A DNA stretch of 64,000 nt, from contig NZ_CP134499.1 in the NCBI RefSeq assembly GCF_031764535.1, positions 2,418,001 through 2,482,000 on the forward strand, given 5' to 3'. Under the pieces are notes generated by a model. It was not told the origin of the DNA, did not search any database, and saw nothing but the letters and a program-made list of their open reading frames with translations. The stretch comes from Pseudomonas sp. SG20056 (GTDB lineage: Bacteria > Pseudomonadota > Gammaproteobacteria > Pseudomonadales > Pseudomonadaceae). Below are positions 1 through 12,212 of the stretch, in pieces (the first letter of the stretch is position 1; every line of letters begins with the position of its first letter). A program made the position numbers and the translations under genes.

Positions 1-64
1 GCAGACACCAGGCCCGGCACCACGGAGCCGACCTGCTGACGAGAACTGCCAGTAAATTAATAGG

Positions 65-92
65 GAACTTCGGCGAAACTGCGCTGTTTAAT
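65..92 (+). promoter_or_regulatory. possible AlgU/RpoE-type promoter (weak)
   Basis: GAACTT at 65-70 is a perfect match to the -35 element of extracytoplasmic sigma factors AlgU/RpoE. Sixteen bases later comes TTTAAT (87-92), a poor match to the TCnnA-type -10. It lies 54 bases upstream of a small envelope lipoprotein gene, a gene class often under AlgU. The -35 is seen; the assignment is inference. Confidence 0.3.
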
Positions 93-145
93 GGCTATGC
101 CCGGGCGACCCGGCATTGATTTCTACATTACAAGGAGTAATAACC

Positions 146-436
146 GTGCAAAAGCCATTCACCTATGCCCTGCTTCTCGCCGCCATGCTCGGCCTGGCAG
201 CCTGCGAGAAAACCCCGGAAGACAAAGTAGAGTCAGCCAAGGAGTCCGCTGCTGAAGCCATCGAATCCATGGGTGATGCCGTTGAAGAAACCGGCGAAGC
301 CATCGAGCAGAAAGCTGATGAAGTGATGGGCACCGAGCCAACTACTGGCGAGAAAATCGAAGACGCTGCCAATGATGCAGCTGAGGCTATCGAAGATGCT
401 GGCGATGAAGTCAAAGATACTGTTGACGGCCAATAA
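146..436 (+). CDS. small helical lipoprotein, unknown function
   Basis: A 96-residue lipoprotein. The start chosen is GTG at 146, because AAGGAG lies at 132-137; an upstream ATG at 116 would bury this ribosome site inside the gene. The N-terminus is a lipoprotein signal peptide (hydrophobic residues 5-18, lipobox LAAC, lipidated Cys20). The mature part is acidic and repetitive, with alternating Ala/Glu segments of the AxEAIExxGD type typical of an amphipathic helix or coiled coil, and no cysteine or catalytic motif. It probably sits in the outer or inner membrane facing the periplasm. I do not recognise a named family; small osmotic-stress lipoproteins look similar. A strong hairpin follows the stop. 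Confidence 0.8.
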   Translation: MQKPFTYALLLAAMLGLAACEKTPEDKVESAKESAAEAIESMGDAVEETGEAIEQKADEVMGTEPTTGEKIEDAANDAAEAIEDAGDEVKDTVDGQ

Positions 437-448
437 GCCTTCCAGCTG

Positions 449-485
449 AAACAAACAGGCCCGCTTAATGCGGGCCTGTTTGTTT
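449..485. terminator. bidirectional intrinsic terminator
   Basis: A 16-bp perfect stem (449-464 with 470-485) and a 5-base loop, with A-rich and T-rich outer ends on both strands. It separates the lipoprotein gene from the convergent MAPEG gene ending at 495. Confidence 0.9.
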
Positions 486-494
486 ATGGCGCAA

Positions 495-887
495 TCAAAG
501 CGCCGGGGTAAGCATGAGCAGCAGGCTACACAGCAGCCCAACCACCCAGACCAGACTGCGCTGCCAGTGCAGGTCGGCCCAGTAGAAAAACAGATAAAGC
601 ACCCGCGCCACAACGAAGGTCACGGCCAAGACATCCACCAGAACGCCGTGGCTATTGGTCACATGGGCCATCAGCACACCGACTGCAAACAGCGGAAACG
701 CCTCGAAGCAGTTCAAGTGCGCCGCCAAGGCACGCGCGCCAAAACCGCTCAGACGCGCTTGCTGAGCACGCGGATGGTGGTTGTCATAATGACCGTCCCC
801 CTCCTTCGCCATGGCCTTAGCCACTGGGGCCTTGGCGATAAAAATCAGTAATGCGCTGATAAAGATGCACCAGAACGGGATGCTCAT
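495..887 (-). CDS. MAPEG family membrane protein
   Basis: A 130-residue integral membrane protein of the MAPEG family (membrane-associated eicosanoid/glutathione metabolism fold). About four hydrophobic segments are visible, and the conserved core around residues 50-75 (ALAAHLNCFEAFPLF) carries the Asn-x-x-Glu motif of the family. Bacterial members are mostly uncharacterised; a glutathione-dependent activity is possible but not shown here. The start at 887 was chosen because it overlaps the stop of the upstream DUF599 gene (ATGA), implying translational coupling; the open frame extends further upstream but inside that gene. The two membrane proteins form a two-gene unit. Confidence 0.85.
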   Translation of the reverse strand: MSIPFWCIFISALLIFIAKAPVAKAMAKEGDGHYDNHHPRAQQARLSGFGARALAAHLNCFEAFPLFAVGVLMAHVTNSHGVLVDVLAVTFVVARVLYLFFYWADLHWQRSLVWVVGLLCSLLLMLTPAL

Positions 888-1618
888 TCGCTTTTCTCCT
901 TGGGCGATTCGAACGCCGGGGTCTGGGTGTAGACCATCACTTCCAGCACATCGGAGTGAAACTCGCGGCGGTACAACACCAATACCACACCTGCGCTGAC
1001 CAGCATGAAAAACCATGGGTTGATAAACCAGGCCAGGGTTGCCATACCGAAGTAATAGGCACGCAACCCCTGGTTGAACTGGTTGGCGGCCATCGAGATC
1101 ACCCGCGCGGTACGCTCGGCAAAGGCTTTGCGCTCCTGCTCAGTGACGTGCCGCTCGCCCACCATCGGCGCAGACCCCACCAGCACGGCAGCGAAGTTGT
1201 ACTGACGCATGCACCAGCTGAAGGTAAAGAAGGCGTAGACAAACACCACCCCCAGGCACAGCAGTTTGACTTCGGACAGTTCACGACTGGCTACCTGGAC
1301 AAACGGCAGATCGGCCAACAGTGATACAGCGCGATCAGAGGCCCCGAGCACGGTCAGAATACCGGCGAGGATGATCAGCGTACTGGAGGCGAAGAACGAG
1401 GCGTTACGCTCCAGGTTGCCGATCACGTTGGCATCGGCGATGCGGTTGTCGCGCAGCAGCATGCGACGCATCCAGTCTTCGCGGTACAGGTGCAGCACGC
1501 TGGCCAGGCATGGTGTGGTGCGACCCTTGGCCTGGGCATAACGGGTATAACCGGCCCAGCAGACGACAAACCAGAGAACGGCCAGCAGGTGCGGTAGGTA
1601 GTAGTCACTGATTGGCAT
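884..1618 (-). CDS. DUF599 family membrane protein
   Basis: A 244-residue protein with about four membrane segments (near residues 8-24, 74-95, 118-140 and 195-215) separated by a charged cytoplasmic loop. It matches the DUF599 family (function unknown) in length and in the pattern of an N-terminal helix, an RxDWM-type loop and the C-terminal NQFNQGLRAYYF stretch. It is preceded by a ribosome site (complement of 1622-1627) and is the first gene of a pair with the MAPEG gene. An intrinsic terminator separates it from brnQ, so it has its own promoter in 1619-1675. No function can be assigned. Confidence 0.8.
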   Translation of the reverse strand: MPISDYYLPHLLAVLWFVVCWAGYTRYAQAKGRTTPCLASVLHLYREDWMRRMLLRDNRIADANVIGNLERNASFFASSTLIILAGILTVLGASDRAVSLLADLPFVQVASRELSEVKLLCLGVVFVYAFFTFSWCMRQYNFAAVLVGSAPMVGERHVTEQERKAFAERTARVISMAANQFNQGLRAYYFGMATLAWFINPWFFMLVSAGVVLVLYRREFHSDVLEVMVYTQTPAFESPKEKSE

Positions 1619-1675
1619 GCAAACTCCTTGTTAACCTGCGCCGATTATAGACAGGCCTGGCTTTCAGCTGGCCAA

Positions 1676-1701
1676 CAAAAAGGCCGCTCAATGAGCGGCC
1701 T
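1676..1701 (-). terminator. intrinsic terminator of brnQ
   Basis: Read on the minus strand, a ten-base G+C-rich stem (AGGCCGCTCA paired with its complement) is followed by five T residues. It lies 32 bases after the brnQ stop codon. Confidence 0.85.
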
Positions 1702-1732
1702 GGGGTAAACAACAAAGGCTAAACAGCAGAGC

Positions 1733-3046
1733 TTAGGCTGCGGCGGTTTTCGGTGCGCCTAGCGCGCGATCCACCACAACAGCCAGGGCCAGGGTCAGTA
1801 GCACAGGCAACAGCCAACCGAGGCTCTGGTCCGCCAAAGGCAGTTGGCTGAAGAAGTTCGGGATCAGCGCCTTGCCGCCGGCTGCGGCAATACCGTCAAC
1901 CAGGCCAAACACCAGAGTCACGGCCATCACCGGGCGGAACACCCGCGCCGGCGAACACCACAGGTCATCCAGCAGGCTCAGCGCCACCAGCACAATGGCC
2001 AGCGGGTACAAGCCGACCAGCACCGGAATCGAGAAGCTGATCAACTGGGTCAGGCCCTGATTGGCTACCAACAGACTAAACAGACCGAAGGTGATCACCA
2101 CTGCACGGTAAGAAACCGGCAACAGGCCGCTGAAGAACTCACCACAGGCCGTCAACAGCCCCACAGCCGTGGTCAAACAAGCCAAGGTAATAACCACGGC
2201 CAACAGCAGGCTGCCAGCCGTGCCGAAGGTGTGCTGCACATAGGCGGTAAGAATCTGCACGCCGTTCTGCGCCTCACCGGCAATCCCCTGGCTGGTCGCA
2301 CCCAGGTAGAACAGCGCCAGATAGACCAGTGACAGGCCGATTGCAGCGATCAAGCCGGCAATCACCGAGTAACGAGTAATCAGCTTGCCGTCGGTCACGC
2401 CATGGTCACGAATCGCCGTGGCAATCACGATGCCGAATACCAGTGCGCCGAGGGTATCCATGGTCAGGTAACCCTGCAGAAAACCCTGCACAAAGGGTGC
2501 ACTCTGATAATCCGCCGATACCTGGCCGATCTCCCCTGCCGGAACCAGCAGCGCCGCGCCACCCAACACCAGCAGCGCCGCCAGCAGCACCGGGGTGATG
2601 TACTTGCCGATGCGATCCACCAGTTGCCCGGGATTGAGGGACAGGAACAGCACCGCAGCAAAGTAGGCCAGGGTATAGAGCAGCAACGCCGTGCTGTTAT
2701 TGCCGCTGAACGGGGCGACGCCCATCTCGAACGACACCACCGCAGTGCGCGGCGTGGCAAACAGAGGGCCGATGGCCAGGTACACCGCCACCGCAAATAA
2801 CACGCCGGCGCGCTTGCCCAGTGGCGCGGTGAGCAGCGCCATACCACCACCGACGCGCGCCAGGGCGACAATGGTCAACAGCGGCAAACCAACGCCCGTG
2901 AGTAGAAAGCCCAGCGCTGCCAGGCCGATGTTCTCACCCGCCGCCATACCAGCGCTGGGCGGAAAGATGATGTTGCCGGCGCCCAGGAACAGGGCAAACG
3001 TCATAAAGCCGAGGGCCAGGAGATCCGAGCCTTTCAAACGAGTCAT
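1733..3046 (-). CDS. brnQ: branched-chain amino acid carrier, BrnQ/BraB type
   Basis: A 437-residue inner-membrane carrier that imports leucine, isoleucine and valine, coupled to Na+ (BraB) or H+ (BraZ) in Pseudomonas. About twelve hydrophobic helices fill the protein, and the N-terminal signature GFMTFALFLGAGNIIFPP at residues 12-29 is diagnostic of the LIVCS family. The start was placed at 3046 (MTRLKGSDLLALG), matching the family N-terminus; the in-frame ATG at 3157 would add 37 non-conserved residues. Only a weak ribosome site precedes it. The gene is monocistronic. Which ion couples transport cannot be read from the sequence. In P. aeruginosa the braB gene also sits next to sucD. Confidence 0.92.
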   Translation of the reverse strand: MTRLKGSDLLALGFMTFALFLGAGNIIFPPSAGMAAGENIGLAALGFLLTGVGLPLLTIVALARVGGGMALLTAPLGKRAGVLFAVAVYLAIGPLFATPRTAVVSFEMGVAPFSGNNSTALLLYTLAYFAAVLFLSLNPGQLVDRIGKYITPVLLAALLVLGGAALLVPAGEIGQVSADYQSAPFVQGFLQGYLTMDTLGALVFGIVIATAIRDHGVTDGKLITRYSVIAGLIAAIGLSLVYLALFYLGATSQGIAGEAQNGVQILTAYVQHTFGTAGSLLLAVVITLACLTTAVGLLTACGEFFSGLLPVSYRAVVITFGLFSLLVANQGLTQLISFSIPVLVGLYPLAIVLVALSLLDDLWCSPARVFRPVMAVTLVFGLVDGIAAAGGKALIPNFFSQLPLADQSLGWLLPVLLTLALAVVVDRALGAPKTAAA

Positions 3047-3297
3047 AGAAGGGAATACCACAGGCAGAAGTTGCAAGTTGAAAACCGAAAGTTCCGAGGG
3101 TTTCCCGATGGATCGGGGAAACGTCACCCAGCCGGTTAGGCGGAGCCACTGCAGCACCCTGAGCCGCTTGTGGCGGAGCGGGCGCTAATAGTTGCAAGCC
3201 TAACGAAATTGGCACGCCAGCGGCACTGGCACAGGTCAGGCTGTCGGACTGGTGAAAAAAGCTGTCGCATCGGCAACAGTTCATCCCTGGCCGCAAT

Positions 3298-3325
3298 AAA
3301 AAAGGCCACCCGAAGGTGGCCTTTT
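3298..3325 (-). terminator. intrinsic terminator of the sucABCD-lpdG operon
   Basis: On the minus strand, GGCCACC, a four-base loop and its complement are followed by six T residues, 17 bases past the sucD stop. The remaining 250 bases up to brnQ (3047-3297) hold no gene; an imperfect GTTTCCC hairpin at about 3100-3122 lies in the presumed brnQ leader. Confidence 0.9.
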
Positions 3326-3341
3326 CTCAGATCAAAAAGCC

Positions 3342-5395
<2,054 letters not shown>

Positions 5396-5551
5396 GCTTG
5401 TCTACCGTCTTCGTTTAGGTATTGCGCATACGGTGCTGCACTTGTGATGCCGCACCACCTGTGACTGCTTCTGGAGCAATCCGGCTAACGTTCCGCGCAG
5501 AACCTGAGGTGTACGCGGGCAGTCGGCCGTGGTTCTTCCTGTTGAGCTGCA

Positions 5552-5580
5552 CCTTCACCGGTACACAACGCCGGTGAAGG
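5552..5580 (-). other. intercistronic stem-loop, lpdG-sucC gap
   Basis: A ten-base-pair perfect stem (CCTTCACCGG, 5552-5561 with 5571-5580) with a nine-base loop in the 208-base gap between lpdG and sucC. There is no T tract on either side, so it is unlikely to terminate fully; attenuation or mRNA 3'-end protection is more likely (inference). Confidence 0.6.
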
Positions 5581-5603
5581 CATCCGCTCAAACAAACAAC
5601 GAC

Positions 5604-7087
<1,484 letters not shown>

Positions 7088-7106
7088 CCGTGGGAGAAAC
7101 TGGCTT

Positions 7107-8330
7107 TTAGATGTCCAGCAGCAGACGCGCCGGGTCTTCCAGCAAGTTCTTGATGGTCACCAGGAAGGTCACGGCTTCCTTACCATCAATCAGGCGGTGG
7201 TCGTAGGACAACGCCAGGTACATCATCGGACGGATAACCACCTGACCATTCACGGCCATCGGACGCTGGATGATGTTGTGCATACCCAGAATCGCGGCTT
7301 GCGGTGGGTTGACGATCGGCGTCGACATCATCGAACCGAAAGTACCACCATTGGTGATGGTGAAGGTGCCGCCGGTCATTTCTTCGATCGACAGTTTGCC
7401 GTCTTTGGCTTTCTTACCGAAGCTAGCAATACCGTTCTCGATTTCAGCCAGGCTCATCAGCTCGGCGTTACGCAGCACAGGGACGACCAGGCCACGGTCG
7501 CTGGACACGGCAACACCGATGTCGGCGTAGCCGTGGTAAACGATGTCGGTGCCATCGATCGAGGCGTTGACTGCCGGGAAGCGCTTCAGCGCTTCGGTAG
7601 CGGCCTTGACGAAGAACGACATAAAGCCCAGGCGCACGCCGTTGTGGCTCTTCTCGAACAGGTCCTTGTACTTCGAGCGCAGTGCCATGACTTCGGTCAT
7701 GTCGACTTCGTTGAAAGTGGTCAGCATGGCCATCGAGGACTGAGCCTCAACCAGACGCTCGGCGATCTTGGCGCGCAGACGGGTCATCGGTACACGCTTC
7801 TCGGTACGGTCGCCGGTGGCGAATACCGGTGCGGCAGCAGCAGGCGCGGCAGGCTTGGCGGTAGGTGCAGCAGCAGGCGCGTTCTTCTTCGCTTCAACCG
7901 CAGCCACCACGTCTTCCTTAGTTACGCGGCCACCTTTGCCGGTGCCGGCGATGCTGTTCGGATCGATACCGTTTTCCTCAGCGATCTTGCGTGCAGCTGG
8001 GGACAGGATCTGGTCATCGCCTGCAGCAGCTGGTGCAGCGGCCTGAGCCGGTGCGGCAGCAGCCTGAGCAGCCGGTGCTGGTGCAGCAGCGCCGCCCTCA
8101 CCCAAGGTGCCGAGCAGTTCGTTGGACAGAACGGTGTCGCCTTCATTCTTGATGATTTGCGCGAGGACGCCGTCGGCCTCGGCCAGCACTTCGATCACTA
8201 CCTTGTCGGTTTCGATGTCAACGATCAGCTCGTCGCGCTTGACCGCATCGCCCGGCTTCTTGTGCCAAGTGGCCACGGTGCCATCGGCAACCGATTCCGG
8301 GAAAGTAGGGGCTTTGATCTCGATAGCCAT
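7107..8330 (-). CDS. sucB: dihydrolipoyl succinyltransferase, E2 of 2-oxoglutarate dehydrogenase
   Basis: A 407-residue E2 core enzyme that takes the succinyl group from SucA on a lipoyl arm and transfers it to CoA. Domains: one lipoyl domain (residues 1-75, lipoyl lysine Lys43 in IETDKVVIE); an Ala/Pro-rich swinging linker (about 79-105); the E1/E3-binding domain (about 107-143, [14 protein letters not shown]); a second Ala/Pro linker; and the catalytic domain ending in [12 protein letters not shown] (catalytic His378 and Asp382). The single lipoyl domain fits the OGDH complex rather than pyruvate dehydrogenase. It lies between sucA and lpdG, so all three subunits come from one transcript. 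Confidence 0.98.
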   Translation of the reverse strand: MAIEIKAPTFPESVADGTVATWHKKPGDAVKRDELIVDIETDKVVIEVLAEADGVLAQIIKNEGDTVLSNELLGTLGEGGAAAPAPAAQAAAAPAQAAAPAAAGDDQILSPAARKIAEENGIDPNSIAGTGKGGRVTKEDVVAAVEAKKNAPAAAPTAKPAAPAAAAPVFATGDRTEKRVPMTRLRAKIAERLVEAQSSMAMLTTFNEVDMTEVMALRSKYKDLFEKSHNGVRLGFMSFFVKAATEALKRFPAVNASIDGTDIVYHGYADIGVAVSSDRGLVVPVLRNAELMSLAEIENGIASFGKKAKDGKLSIEEMTGGTFTITNGGTFGSMMSTPIVNPPQAAILGMHNIIQRPMAVNGQVVIRPMMYLALSYDHRLIDGKEAVTFLVTIKNLLEDPARLLLDI

Positions 8331-8361
8331 TGTGTGTGGTTCCTTAAATTCGGTTTCTTCT

Positions 8362-8388
8362 AACAGGCGACCCAGTTGGCCGCCTGTT
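8362..8388 (-). other. intercistronic stem-loop, sucA-sucB gap
   Basis: AACAGGCG (8362-8369) pairs with CGCCTGTT (8381-8388) around an eleven-base loop in the 69-base gap between sucA and sucB. It is not followed by a T tract. Confidence 0.45.
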
Positions 8389-8399
8389 GCGCGAAGGCG

Positions 8400-11231
8400 T
8401 TAAACAGTAAAGGCGTCTTGCAGGAGTTTTTCCTGCTGTTCGGCGTGCATCGATGCGTAACCACAGGCTGGTGCGGCAGACGCATCACGACCGGCGTACT
8501 CGAGGAACAGCGCTTTCTTGTGCGCTGTCGCCACGCGACGCATGTGATGCTGGCTGCAGTACCAGGCGCCCTGGTTCATCGGCTCTTCCTGACACCAGAC
8601 GATATGCTTGAGGTTCTTGTACGGGGCAATTGCCTCGGCCAGATCATCTTCCGGGAACGGATAGAGCTGCTCGATACGCACGATGGCGATGTCTTCGCGG
8701 CCTTCGTTGCGGCGCTTCTCCAGCAAGTCGTAGTAGACCTTGCCGCTGCACAGAATCAGACGCTCGACTTTCTTCGGATCGATGGCATCGATCTCCGGAA
8801 TCACGGTCTGGAACGAGCCTTCGGCCAGATCTTCCAGAGTCGAGATGGCCAATTTGTGGCGCAGCAGCGACTTCGGCGTCAATACGACCAATGGCTTGCG
8901 CAGCGGGCGAATCACCTGACGACGCAGCAAGTGGTAGATCTGCGCCGGAGTGGTCGGTACGGCAACCTGCATGTTGTGCTCGGCGCACAGCTGCAGATAA
9001 CGCTCCAGACGCGCCGAGCTGTGCTCTGGCCCCTGCCCTTCATAACCGTGCGGCAGCAGCATGGTCAGACCGCACAGACGGCCCCACTTGTGCTCGCCAC
9101 TGGAAATGAACTGGTCGAACACCACCTGGGCGCCGTTGGCGAAGTCGCCGAACTGCGCTTCCCAGATCACCAGCGACTGCGGCTGGGTGGTGGCATAGCC
9201 GTATTCGAAGGCCAGCACGGCTTCTTCCGAGAGGAAAGAGTCGTACAGGTCAAAACGCGGCTGCCCCTGGTAGAGGTTCTGCAGCGGCAGATGGGTGCCG
9301 GCGTCCTTCTGGTTGTGCAGCACCGCGTGACGGTGCGAGAAGGTGCCGCGGCCGATGTCCTGGCCGGTCATACGGATCGGGTGGCCTTCGAACAACAGGG
9401 TGGCGTAGGCCATGGTTTCGGCGTAGCCCCAGTTGATCGGCAGCGCACCTGCGCTCATCTTCTGGCGGTCTTCGAGAATTTTCGCGACCTGGCGCTGAAC
9501 CACAAAGCCTTCCGGAATTTCCAGCAGCTTGTTGGACAGTTCCTGCAGGGTTTTCAGCTCGAAACGCGTGTCGTGACGTGCGGTCCAGGCGTGGCCCAGG
9601 TACGGACGCCAATCGACGAACAGCTCCTTGTTCGGCTCTTTGACCAGGCTCTTGACCACGTGCTGACCGTTATCCAGCGCAGTACGGTACTCGTCGATCT
9701 TGGCCTGCACCTCATCCGCAGACTGACGCGCCGCAGCGGTCAGCACTTCGGCATACAGCTCGCGGGTGGTGCGCTGCTTGGTGATTTGCTGATACATGAT
9801 CGGCTGGGTGCCGCTCGGCTCGTCGGCCTCGTTGTGGCCGCGACGGCGGTAGCAGACCAGGTCGATGACCACGTCACGCTTGTACTGCATGCGGTAATCG
9901 ACAGCCAGCTGGGTGACGAACAGCACCGCTTCCGGATCATCGCCATTCACGTGCAGGATCGGCGCCTGAATCATCTTCGCCACATCAGTGCAGTACTCGG
10001 TGGAACGCGAGTCCAGCGGGTTGCTGATAGTGAAGCCGACCTGGTTGTTGATCACGATATGGATGGTGCCGCCCGTCTTGAAGCCGCGAGTCTGCGACAT
10101 CTGGAAGGTTTCCATAACCACACCCTGACCGGCGAATGCCGCGTCACCGTGCAGGGAAACTGGCAGCACCTTCTCGCCAACAGCGTCATTACGACGGTCC
10201 TGACGGGCACGTACCGAACCTTCGACCACTGGGGAAACGATCTCCAGGTGGGACGGGTTGAATGCCATCGCCAGGTGCACTTCGCCACCAGCGGTCATCA
10301 CGTTGGAAGAGAAACCCTGGTGGTACTTCACGTCACCGGAAGACAGGCCTTCGGTTTTCTTGCCTTCGAACTCGTCGAACAGGTCGCGCGGGTTCTTGCC
10401 GAAAGTGTTAACCAGCACGTTGAGGCGACCACGGTGGGCCATGCCGATGACGATTTCCTTGGTGCCGTAGGAACCGGAACGCTGAATCAGCTCATCGAGC
10501 AGCGGGATCAGGCTCTCACCACCTTCCAGGCCGAAACGTTTGGTGCCTGGGTACTTGGTGCCCAGGTACTTTTCCAGACCTTCAGCTGCGGTCAGGCGCT
10601 CAAGCAGGTGGCTCTGCACCTCAACCGAGAATTGTGGACGACCACGAACGCTTTCCAGACGCTGCTGAAACCAGCTGCGCTGCTCGGAATCAACGATATG
10701 GGTAAACTCGGCGCCGATGGTGCGGCAATATGTCTGCTGCAACGCATCGCGAATTTCGCGCAGAGTAGCCTCTTCCTTGCCAATGAACAGCCCACCGGTA
10801 CGGAAGGTGGTGTCCAGGTCGGCATCGGTCAGACCATAGTGGTTGATTGCCAGATCAGCCGGCACAGGACGCTTCCAGAGGCCAAGCGGATCGAGCTGGG
10901 CAGCCTGATGGCCGCGCATGCGATAAGCCTGAATCAGGCGCAGCACTTCGACTTGCTTCTTCTCGTGCTCACTGCTGACGCTACCAGCGGACACCGGTTG
11001 GGCGCGGCGCTGATTTTTAGCGAGCAGGACGAAATGATCGCGAATCGTTGAGTGCGATACGTCTGTGGCGGCGCTGCCGTCGGTCGGCAACTTCTGGAAG
11101 TAAGTGCGCCACTCTTCTGGCACAGCGTTGGGATCGTGCAGGTAAAGCTCATAGAGCTCTTCCACATAGGCAGCGTTACCACCGGATAGGTGGGCACTGT
11201 CCCACATGCGCTGCATCACGCTTTCTTGCAT
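8400..11231 (-). CDS. sucA: 2-oxoglutarate dehydrogenase E1
   Basis: A 943-residue thiamine-diphosphate enzyme that decarboxylates 2-oxoglutarate and succinylates the lipoyl arm of SucB. The N-terminal SGGNAAYVEELYELY segment (about 15-30), typical of OdhA-type E1, is followed by the ThDP-binding half (HRGRLNVLVNTFGK near 260, GDAAFAGQG near 365, VVINNQVGFT-like stretch near 394) and the transketolase-like C-terminal half (GRGTFSHRHAV near 640, EAQFGDFANGAQ near 697). The length is normal. The 247-base gap upstream toward sdhB (11232-11478) holds no gene, a small CCGGGC hairpin (11333-11348) and presumably the sucA promoter, which I could not place securely. Confidence 0.98.
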   Translation of the reverse strand: MQESVMQRMWDSAHLSGGNAAYVEELYELYLHDPNAVPEEWRTYFQKLPTDGSAATDVSHSTIRDHFVLLAKNQRRAQPVSAGSVSSEHEKKQVEVLRLIQAYRMRGHQAAQLDPLGLWKRPVPADLAINHYGLTDADLDTTFRTGGLFIGKEEATLREIRDALQQTYCRTIGAEFTHIVDSEQRSWFQQRLESVRGRPQFSVEVQSHLLERLTAAEGLEKYLGTKYPGTKRFGLEGGESLIPLLDELIQRSGSYGTKEIVIGMAHRGRLNVLVNTFGKNPRDLFDEFEGKKTEGLSSGDVKYHQGFSSNVMTAGGEVHLAMAFNPSHLEIVSPVVEGSVRARQDRRNDAVGEKVLPVSLHGDAAFAGQGVVMETFQMSQTRGFKTGGTIHIVINNQVGFTISNPLDSRSTEYCTDVAKMIQAPILHVNGDDPEAVLFVTQLAVDYRMQYKRDVVIDLVCYRRRGHNEADEPSGTQPIMYQQITKQRTTRELYAEVLTAAARQSADEVQAKIDEYRTALDNGQHVVKSLVKEPNKELFVDWRPYLGHAWTARHDTRFELKTLQELSNKLLEIPEGFVVQRQVAKILEDRQKMSAGALPINWGYAETMAYATLLFEGHPIRMTGQDIGRGTFSHRHAVLHNQKDAGTHLPLQNLYQGQPRFDLYDSFLSEEAVLAFEYGYATTQPQSLVIWEAQFGDFANGAQVVFDQFISSGEHKWGRLCGLTMLLPHGYEGQGPEHSSARLERYLQLCAEHNMQVAVPTTPAQIYHLLRRQVIRPLRKPLVVLTPKSLLRHKLAISTLEDLAEGSFQTVIPEIDAIDPKKVERLILCSGKVYYDLLEKRRNEGREDIAIVRIEQLYPFPEDDLAEAIAPYKNLKHIVWCQEEPMNQGAWYCSQHHMRRVATAHKKALFLEYAGRDASAAPACGYASMHAEQQEKLLQDAFTV

Positions 11232-11411
11232 GCTTGGTCACCCTCGGTAAGGGGACACCACCGGCGAAGAAACCGCATGGCTGTCAGTCCTGAAGCAGCG
11301 ACTGGTAAGCCACTACGGATCCCGCAGATAGTCCGGGCACCAGCCCGGATGCCCCTGCTGGTCGTCATATTTTTCAAATTAAGAACCACCGCTTTGTGAG
11401 CAGCAGCCCTG

Positions 11412-11446
11412 GCTAAAACTACGGCGCTGGGTTGAAAGCAGCGCCG
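11412..11446 (-). terminator. probable terminator or attenuator after sdhB
   Basis: On the minus strand an eight-base-pair stem (CGGCGCTG, 11422-11429 with 11439-11446) is followed by TAGTTTTAG. It lies 33 bases after the sdhB stop. The T tract is interrupted, so some read-through into sucA is likely. Confidence 0.6.
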
Positions 11447-11478
11447 CAGGTGTTACAGGTCTAGCAAACAACCGTGAA

Positions 11479-12201
11479 TCAGGTACCGCTTTGCAGCAAC
11501 ATGTTACGTACGTGGCCGATTGCCTTGGTCGGGTTAAGACCCTTAGGGCAAACGTTCACGCAGTTCATGATGCCGCGGCAACGGAACACACTGAACGGAT
11601 CATCCAGCGACGCCAGACGCTGTTCGGTCTGGGTATCACGGCTGTCCGCCAGGAAACGATAAGCCTGCAGCAGCGCAGCTGGGCCGAGGAACTTGTCTGG
11701 GTTCCACCAGAACGATGGGCAGCTGGTCGAGCAGCACGCGCACAGGATGCACTCGTACAGACCATCCAGCTTCTCACGCTCTTCCGGCGACTGCAGACGC
11801 TCGATGGCCGGCGCCGGGGTGTTGTTCTGCAGGTATGGCTGCACCTTCTCGTACTGCTTGTAGAAGATGCTCATATCAACAGCCAGGTCACGAATGACCG
11901 GCAGACCAGGCAGCGGGCGAACCACCAGCTTGCCGCCTTTCAGGCCAGCCGCCGAAATCGGCGTGATGCAGGCCAGGCCATTCTTGCCATTGATGTTCAT
12001 GCCATCGGAACCGCACACGCCTTCACGGCAGGAACGGCGATAGGAGAAACCCTCGTCCTGTTCCTTGATCAGCGCCAGTACGTCAAGAACCATGATGTCC
12101 TTGCCGCCGGTGTCGACCTGGAAGTCCTGCATAAACGGCGCAGCATCTTTTTCCGGGTTGTAACGATAAACGCTTACTTGCAACAAATTGGCTTGCGACA
12201 T
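11479..12201 (-). CDS. sdhB: succinate dehydrogenase iron-sulfur subunit
   Basis: A 240-residue Fe-S subunit of complex II that relays electrons from the SdhA flavin to quinone. The three cluster motifs are complete: SCREGVCGSDG plus a downstream Cys for [2Fe-2S], CILCACCSTSCP for [4Fe-4S] and CRGIMNCVNVCPKGLNP for [3Fe-4S]/[4Fe-4S]. The start ATG at 12201 (MSQANLLQVSVYRYNP) is preceded by AAGGG at suitable spacing; a GTG at 12210 in the same frame lies too close to that site. The gene follows sdhA after 11 bases and closes the sdhCDAB operon. Confidence 0.97.
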   Translation of the reverse strand: MSQANLLQVSVYRYNPEKDAAPFMQDFQVDTGGKDIMVLDVLALIKEQDEGFSYRRSCREGVCGSDGMNINGKNGLACITPISAAGLKGGKLVVRPLPGLPVIRDLAVDMSIFYKQYEKVQPYLQNNTPAPAIERLQSPEEREKLDGLYECILCACCSTSCPSFWWNPDKFLGPAALLQAYRFLADSRDTQTEQRLASLDDPFSVFRCRGIMNCVNVCPKGLNPTKAIGHVRNMLLQSGT

Positions 12202-12212
12202 ATCAGGCACCC

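Noticed and set aside
1..115. End of a gene entering from the left edge
   Set aside because: One frame is open from position 1 to a TGA at 37-39, but twelve codons are too few to identify anything.
8376..11051. An 891-codon open frame on the plus strand, antisense to sucA
   Set aside because: It mirrors the codon pattern of sucA, has no ribosome site and no recognisable domain; long antisense frames are common opposite high-G+C genes.
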